This document shows positions 6,001 through 9,278 of a DNA stretch of 9,278 bases, one piece after another. This stretch comes from Candidatus Bipolaricaulota bacterium. Its GTDB lineage: Bacteria; Bipolaricaulota; Bipolaricaulia; Bipolaricaulales; Bipolaricaulaceae. Location: contig JALVLL010000190.1 in NCBI GenBank assembly GCA_027027485.1, positions 1 to 9,278 on the forward strand, read 5' to 3'. Below the pieces are notes generated by a model. That model had not been told where the DNA came from, did no database searches, and was given only the letters and a program-made list of their open reading frames with translations. Position 1 is the stretch's first letter. Every line of letters starts with the position of its first letter. The position numbers were made by a program, and so were the translations under genes.

Positions 6001-6753
6001 GGTGTTAACTTCCCACCTCAACGTGGCTATGTCGTCCTCGGGAAGGAACCCAGTGGCGTCCAAAAGCACCTCATCCCCGTTCTGCACGTTGAAGGAGATC
6101 CGGTCCTCCCACCGATACGACTTCCCGGCCCCATCCCTGGCCCATAGGGTCACGATGTAGGGGGTGCAGTTGGTGGGGTAGATCCACCGCGCCACCGGGC
6201 CCACCGCGTCGGCGTCGTTCCGGAATATCCCATCGCGGTCGGAATCCACAGAGTGATCGAGGTCCCAGGCGAACGAGAGATTCCCTCCCCCCTGGATCCG
6301 GTATTCCACCAGGAACGGGATCATCCGGTCCGATAGTTTCCGGACGATCCGGAGCTCAAGCTCCTCCCCGTCCTCGGCCCGGAGGGCGGCGGTGATGGTC
6401 TCCTCGAGGATGTGCCCGTCCGAGGCTTCAAGGGGAGAGGGTTGGATAACGGTTTCCTCCTTGGAGGCCGTGAGCCACTCGTAACCCGTCACGTCTACGT
6501 TCCCGGGGCGCCAGGAGAGCCAGAAGCTTCCCCTTGGGGGTATCTCGCCGCCGGAAAAGACGAACGCGGATGATGCCCCCTCCGGCTCCTTGATCGGCAG
6601 GGAGGGAGCATGGGAGGTGATCACCACCGGGGAGGAAAACACGATCCTGAAACCGTACGCGACTTGGCCCGTATCGTTGACGTAGATCGCCCCGGCAAAC
6701 ACCGGTCCAAAGACCAAAAACGTCAAAACCAACATCGTAACAATCTGTCCCAT
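4933..6753 (-). CDS. Secreted glycoside hydrolase (GH113-like barrel), truncated by an in-frame TGA
   Basis: 606 residues precede the TGA; the uninterrupted frame to 4186 would be 855. Residues 1-20 are a signal peptide (hydrophobic 4-19, likely cut FGPVFA/GA) but lack the usual basic residue. Residues about 21-160 form a beta-rich N-terminal domain. About 160-300 look like two PKD/Ig-like modules (FAWDLDHSVDSDRDG, YIVTLWARDGAG, then VLLDATGFLPEDDIATLRWE and VILRATDMQGN). From about 310 a TIM barrel follows: GVRTNFWLIPEEFGYL, FNWIKIPIYWGF, FGVELGLEIVPAPGT. GKTEM offers Glu448 as a possible acid/base and IEEFGVPSFDG offers Glu554 as a possible nucleophile, as in GH113-like enzymes. The last barrel strand (FFEG-stop-FWHSL) is broken by the stop. 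The first ~250 codons are GC-rich, the remainder AT-rich. ATG 6753 follows GAGGGG by 7 bases, and an in-frame stop lies just upstream, fixing the start. The likely substrate is an extracellular polysaccharide; which one is unknown. Confidence 0.7.
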   Translation of the reverse strand: MGQIVTMLVLTFLVFGPVFAGAIYVNDTGQVAYGFRIVFSSPVVITSHAPSLPIKEPEGASSAFVFSGGEIPPRGSFWLSWRPGNVDVTGYEWLTASKEETVIQPSPLEASDGHILEETITAALRAEDGEELELRIVRKLSDRMIPFLVEYRIQGGGNLSFAWDLDHSVDSDRDGIFRNDADAVGPVARWIYPTNCTPYIVTLWARDGAGKSYRWEDRISFNVQNGDEVLLDATGFLPEDDIATLRWEVNTGDPKDRNFRISSPNKRRTTLVAEYPEFGHVILRATDMQGNQHEFDTLLYVFNKHPELFKVRGVRTNFWLIPEEFGYLNLALEYLKDIGFNWIKIPIYWGFRENSDGTFSIFPFSKDEGPHEGNDELLEEIISVLHDQGFGVELGLEIVPAPGTNLNRNRVPMEARFFEGPEGYFNFVRHYIDIANRTGVEVFVGKTEMTCTDFYKARPWMDRLIEIMRQNLISSEYTFENFFGQWASPKPWDPRYGTDLNKLNLIEWSAYVENWARSSDPSISELKWALENRVLYAFTRTQRAFPHLRQRIEEFGVPSFDGGAMFKTGVSGENREVDYEEQRRSAAAILRALMDYIKGGNDFFEG

Positions 6754-7077
6754 GGTTCAGCCCCTCACTCAACACCATACCGCAAAAAATAGGTTCTGGA
6801 CAAATCGCCCAGGAACTTTATAGATATCCTCGTTGTACGTACTCCTCGTGATCAACGTTTAATTTTTATGTTAGCATATGTTGAGTAAACGTATCTTGCG
6901 ATCCAACCTCCGGTAGAGGAACTAAACTTCAAAAAAAACTATCATACATAATTAATTTTATCCTGCGCAAAAATTATGGCCGAGTAGGGCCCATAGGGTC
7001 CACAAAGGTCGCACTTCGCACTACAGGGGCGGTCGCCCAACTTTTCGTCGGGGTCCTGGGCCGAAACCCCGGGCAAG
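6754..7077 (-). promoter_or_regulatory. AT-rich upstream region of the hydrolase gene with inverted repeats
   Basis: No gene is well supported. Inverted repeats ACGTTTA (6855-6861) and TAAACGT (6886-6892) are perfect and 24 bases apart. The palindrome GTACGTAC (6835-6842) lies between them and the gene. On the minus strand TTGTCC followed after 18 bases by TATGGT, just upstream of the ribosome site, is a possible promoter but far from consensus. A 44-codon minus-strand frame from TTG 7076 to TGA 6942, containing a Cys-x3-Cys-x2-Cys cluster, is open but unsupported. Confidence 0.4.
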
Positions 7078-7498
7078 TCACCTTCTGAGCTCCACAATCA
7101 GGACCTCCGCGTCTTGGAATCCCAACGTCCTTCCCGGGCCCTCCACGATGGAATCGAGCCCCCGCTCACAAGAACTTTCCGGAAGGGACACGGGGGCCCA
7201 GACGAACCGTGTCCCGAATGTCCCCACGGGGACGGGGGAGACAATCCCTAGAAGCTCGCGTCAACTCCCTGTCCTTTTCAGGAGATCCGTCTTCCCCGAT
7301 GATGGGGCCGCAGGGCATCCGTTCGCCCCGCCACGAACCCCTCTCGAGTGCTTCCAATTTATATAAAAGTAGTCGGAACCGGCGGCTTACTTCGGGGAGC
7401 TCCAGGAAAAATCCTCGATCCCGAACCCCTAAACCTGCGTTCAAAAAACCCAGGCGGCCATTTCCCCATCGCTCATCCCTCGAGCATAGGCAAGGAGC
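7078..7498 (-). pseudogene. Frameshifted gene remnant, family not recognised
   Basis: Two minus-strand frames appear to join. The first is open from 7498 and reads protein-like from GFFLELPEVSRRF to MPCGPIIGEDGSPEKDREL (to about 7262). The second, one base further on (7260 down to TGA 7078-7080), continues as ELLGIVSPVPVGTFGTRFVW and ends EVLIVELRR. Removing one base near 7260 gives one frame across the junction. No start codon with a ribosome site is visible upstream, and the first frame is closed by TAA at 7499-7501, so the 5' part is missing too. It sits between the hydrolase control region and tsaE on the same strand. I recognise no family. A chance pair of open frames in GC-rich DNA is the alternative. 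Confidence 0.35.
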
Positions 7499-7604
7499 TT
7501 ACAAAAAGGGGGGACAAATCGATTCGATGACCGTTCGCCATACGCTTGAGGGAATCACTTAAGGTGCTTGCCCTTTTACCGCTCGCAGCAGCGGGGGATA
7601 CCGC

Positions 7605-8033
7605 TCACCGGGGGGCGCGTCTCAGGGTGATCCTGCGGCGGTCTCCGTCCAGGAACTCCAGCGTGATCCAGAGGGAACCCTTGGGGATGAGCTCGTAGAT
7701 CTTGTCCGCCCATTCCACCACGGTGACCCCTTCGTCGGGGGGAAGATAACGGTCCAGGCCGGCTTCGAACACCTCCTCTATCGACTCGATGCGGTACGCA
7801 TCGAGATGGTGCAACGGGATCTTTCCCCGGTAGGTGCGGGCGAGGATAAAGCTAGCCGAGGAGACCACATCCTTCACGAAAAGCCCCCGGGCGATCCCCT
7901 GTACCAAAGTGGTCTTCCCCGCCCCCCACTCCCCCACCAGGGCCACGACATCCCCGTCCCTGAGCTCATCGGCGATCTCCATGCCCAAGGAGATGGTCTC
8001 CTCGGGGCCCTCTGTGATCACCACTCGCTCCAT
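7605..8033 (-). CDS. tsaE: TsaE, ATPase for tRNA threonylcarbamoyladenosine (t6A37) synthesis
   Basis: A 142-residue protein of normal length for the family (E. coli TsaE has 153). The Walker A loop is GEWGAGKT (34-41). The switch-like segment VSSASFILARTY (57-68) corresponds to the usual SPTF motif but with Ala-Ser in place of Pro-Thr. HLDAYRI (76-82) carries the Walker B-like Asp78, and VVEWADK (105-111) carries the conserved Glu107. TsaE binds TsaB and TsaD and uses ATP hydrolysis to reset the complex that places the threonylcarbamoyl group on A37 of ANN-decoding tRNAs. It is cytoplasmic and normally essential. The ATG lies 4 bases after the pheT stop, so it is co-transcribed and probably translationally coupled with pheT. 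Both genes serve translation. Confidence 0.95.
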   Translation of the reverse strand: MERVVITEGPEETISLGMEIADELRDGDVVALVGEWGAGKTTLVQGIARGLFVKDVVSSASFILARTYRGKIPLHHLDAYRIESIEEVFEAGLDRYLPPDEGVTVVEWADKIYELIPKGSLWITLEFLDGDRRRITLRRAPR

Positions 8034-8037
8034 CGCC

Positions 8038-9278
8038 CTAGCTTCTCAGCCGTACGCCCAAGGGCCCGAGCCGCGCCAGGATCCGCTTCACCGCTTCCTC
8101 GACTTCCTCGGAGGAGAGGGTCCTGTCGGGGTGGCGGAAGGAGACCTCGTAGGTGAGGGACCTCGTCCCCTCGGGTACCCCCGCGCCCCGGTAGAGGTCG
8201 TAGAGGAAGACGGACTCCACGAGCTCCTCCTCGAGGATCGCCTCCCTCACCACCCCCTCGGGGACATCGAGCGGGACGAGGAGCGAGAGGTCCCTCTTCG
8301 ATGCGGGGAACTTGGGAAGCGGTTCGAAACGGGCCCCGCGGCGGCTCTCCCGAAGAGGCGGAAGCGAAAGCTCCAGCATCAGGACCCGCGGGCTCCCGGG
8401 GATGTCGCCGGCGGCATCCGGGGTGAGCTCCCCGAGCCAACCGATCGGGGACCGCGACGCGTTTTCTTCCGTGCCCGTTACGCGCGACGTGTCGCGTGTA
8501 ACGAGATAGATCCCGGCGCGGCGGTAGGGGTGAAGCCAGGGGGCATCGATCTCCCCTAACACCACGCCCTCCACCCGCAGTGCCGAAAGGAGTGCCTCCA
8601 AAATCCCCTTCAGATGCGCAGGCGAGAAGTGTTCCTTGCCCGAAAGGGGGATCCCGGTGCGGCCCGCGAGCACGATCCCCAATCGGTACTCCTCGGAGAC
8701 CTCCCCATCCTTTCCACGGAAGAAAGCCTTCCCCACCTCGAAGGCGGCGACCCCTTCCACCTGGGCGGCGAAGTTCTCCCTCACCACCTCCAGGAGGCCG
8801 TATCTCAGCGAGCTCCGCAATCCTTCCTGACCGGAGACCATGGGGTTCCTGAGGAGGACCTCCGCCTCGGAGGCGGGCACCAACCCGGGCTTCATCACCT
8901 CGAACAGGCCCAGAGAAGAGCAGACCCTCCGCACCTCGTCGGCGAACTCCTCCTCGGCGTCTTTGCTCCCCCTCCTCAAGGGGACGACGGGGCGGATGCT
9001 CGGGATCTTCTCGTAACCGTAAAGCCGCGCGATCTCCTCGATGAGGTCGATCTCGCGTTCGAGGTCGGTACGATGAGGGGGGACTTTGGCGATGAAGTCC
9101 CCCCCTCGGTCCTCGAGTTCCACCCCTATGAGCTCGAGGAGCTCCCCGATCCCCTCCCCCGGGATATCCACCCCCAGGATCTCGGCGACCCGGGCCTTCC
9201 GGAGGGCGAGGGTGGGCGGCCTCCAGGGCTCGGGATAGGCCTCCGCGGCGCCGCGGCGGACCTCGGCCCCGAAGAGCC
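8038..9278 (-). CDS. pheT: Phenylalanyl-tRNA synthetase beta subunit, C-terminal 412 residues (5' end off the window)
   Basis: The frame is open to the window edge, so the GTG at 9171 is internal and not a start. The visible part begins at the end of the B3/B4 region (EAYPEPWRPPTLALRKARVA) and runs into the B5 domain (about 22-95: VAEILGVDIPGEGIGELLEL, HRTDLEREIDLIEEIARLYG). A catalytic-core-like domain follows (LRSSLRYGLLEVVRENFA, FEVGKAFF). The C-terminal anticodon-binding FDX-ACB domain occupies about 319-411 (FEPLPKFPASKRDLSLLV, YDLYRGAGVPEGTRSLTYEV, HPDRTLSSEEVEEAVKRIL). The subunit pairs with PheS as an alpha2-beta2 enzyme charging tRNA-Phe; pheS is expected upstream, beyond the window. 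Between IYLV and IGWLGEL there is an extra peptide of about 15 residues, encoded partly by a near-perfect palindrome. Confidence 0.95.
   Translation of the reverse strand, partial: LFGAEVRRGAAEAYPEPWRPPTLALRKARVAEILGVDIPGEGIGELLELIGVELEDRGGDFIAKVPPHRTDLEREIDLIEEIARLYGYEKIPSIRPVVPLRRGSKDAEEEFADEVRRVCSSLGLFEVMKPGLVPASEAEVLLRNPMVSGQEGLRSSLRYGLLEVVRENFAAQVEGVAAFEVGKAFFRGKDGEVSEEYRLGIVLAGRTGIPLSGKEHFSPAHLKGILEALLSALRVEGVVLGEIDAPWLHPYRRAGIYLVTRDTSRVTGTEENASRSPIGWLGELTPDAAGDIPGSPRVLMLELSLPPLRESRRGARFEPLPKFPASKRDLSLLVPLDVPEGVVREAILEEELVESVFLYDLYRGAGVPEGTRSLTYEVSFRHPDRTLSSEEVEEAVKRILARLGPLGVRLRS
8476..8503. repeat. 28-base near-perfect palindrome inside pheT
   Basis: CGTTACGCGCGAC (8476-8488), a 2-base GT centre, and GTCGCGTGTAACG (8491-8503) form 13-base arms with one mismatched pair (a G-T pair in RNA). 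It encodes VTRDTSRVT in the extra peptide of the beta subunit. A palindromic element inserted in frame is the suggested origin; no second copy was seen in the window. Confidence 0.65.

Noticed and set aside
7209..7562. 117-codon plus-strand frame rich in Ser, Arg and Pro
   Set aside because: The composition is typical of a shadow frame, and the minus strand reads as more protein-like over the same bases.
7577..7606. Direct repeat TACCGCTC (7577-7584 and 7599-7606) beside the tsaE stop
   Set aside because: Only two short copies exist and the second overlaps the tsaE coding end. This is not a repeat array or an attachment site.
1..9278. CRISPR array, tRNA or rRNA genes, transposase or integrase
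   Set aside because: I saw no regularly spaced repeats, no tRNA T-arm or acceptor pattern, no rRNA, and no recombinase or transposase protein in any frame.

Overview
The window looks like chromosome from a GC-rich, probably thermophilic bacterium. Its housekeeping proteins are rich in Glu, Lys, Arg and Gly, Shine-Dalgarno sites are strong (AAGGAGG type), and TGA is an ordinary stop codon (three complete genes and the partial first frame end in it). I cannot place the phylum from the sequence alone. Bipolaricaulota/Acetothermia or a similar deep thermophilic lineage is a guess from protein style.

Layout. Positions 1-2163 (+) hold a compact operon: the tail of an unidentified gene, a protein of the pyruvate-kinase-C-terminal-like family, a class I SAM-dependent methyltransferase, and a two-helix membrane protein with a PH-like domain overlapping it by 4 bases. 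Positions 2164-2374 are a structured spacer ending in a consensus promoter (TTGTCT-17-TATAAT). That promoter drives a cytoplasmic-looking YfdX-family protein (2375-3220), closed by a strong terminator. A NikR-type nickel regulator (3352-3768) follows, with its -10 box almost touching its start codon, which suggests a leaderless message. About 420 bases with no convincing gene come next.

Positions 4186-6753 (-) are one long reading frame for a secreted multidomain glycoside hydrolase: signal peptide, PKD-like modules, a GH113-like TIM barrel and a C-terminal carbohydrate-binding-like beta-sandwich. A single in-frame TGA at 4933-4935 interrupts it. Base composition changes inside the gene. The first ~250 codons are GC-rich like the flanks (e.g. 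73% GC in 6181-6240), whereas the rest is AT-rich (35-37% GC in sampled lines). The gene therefore looks like a mosaic with a transferred catalytic and binding half, and has since gained a stop codon.

An AT-rich control region with inverted repeats (6754-6970) lies upstream of it. Then comes a frameshifted gene remnant (7078-7498, -), and finally the pheT-tsaE pair (-): TsaE, the tRNA t6A ATPase, and the C-terminal 412 residues of phenylalanyl-tRNA synthetase beta, cut by the window edge. pheT carries a near-perfect 28-base palindrome that lies in an apparent in-frame peptide insertion.

No complete new defence, CRISPR or mobile system is visible. The points most worth a second look are the mosaic, stop-interrupted hydrolase gene, the palindromic insertion in pheT, the leaderless nikR promoter and the cytoplasmic YfdX with its dyad-containing promoter.
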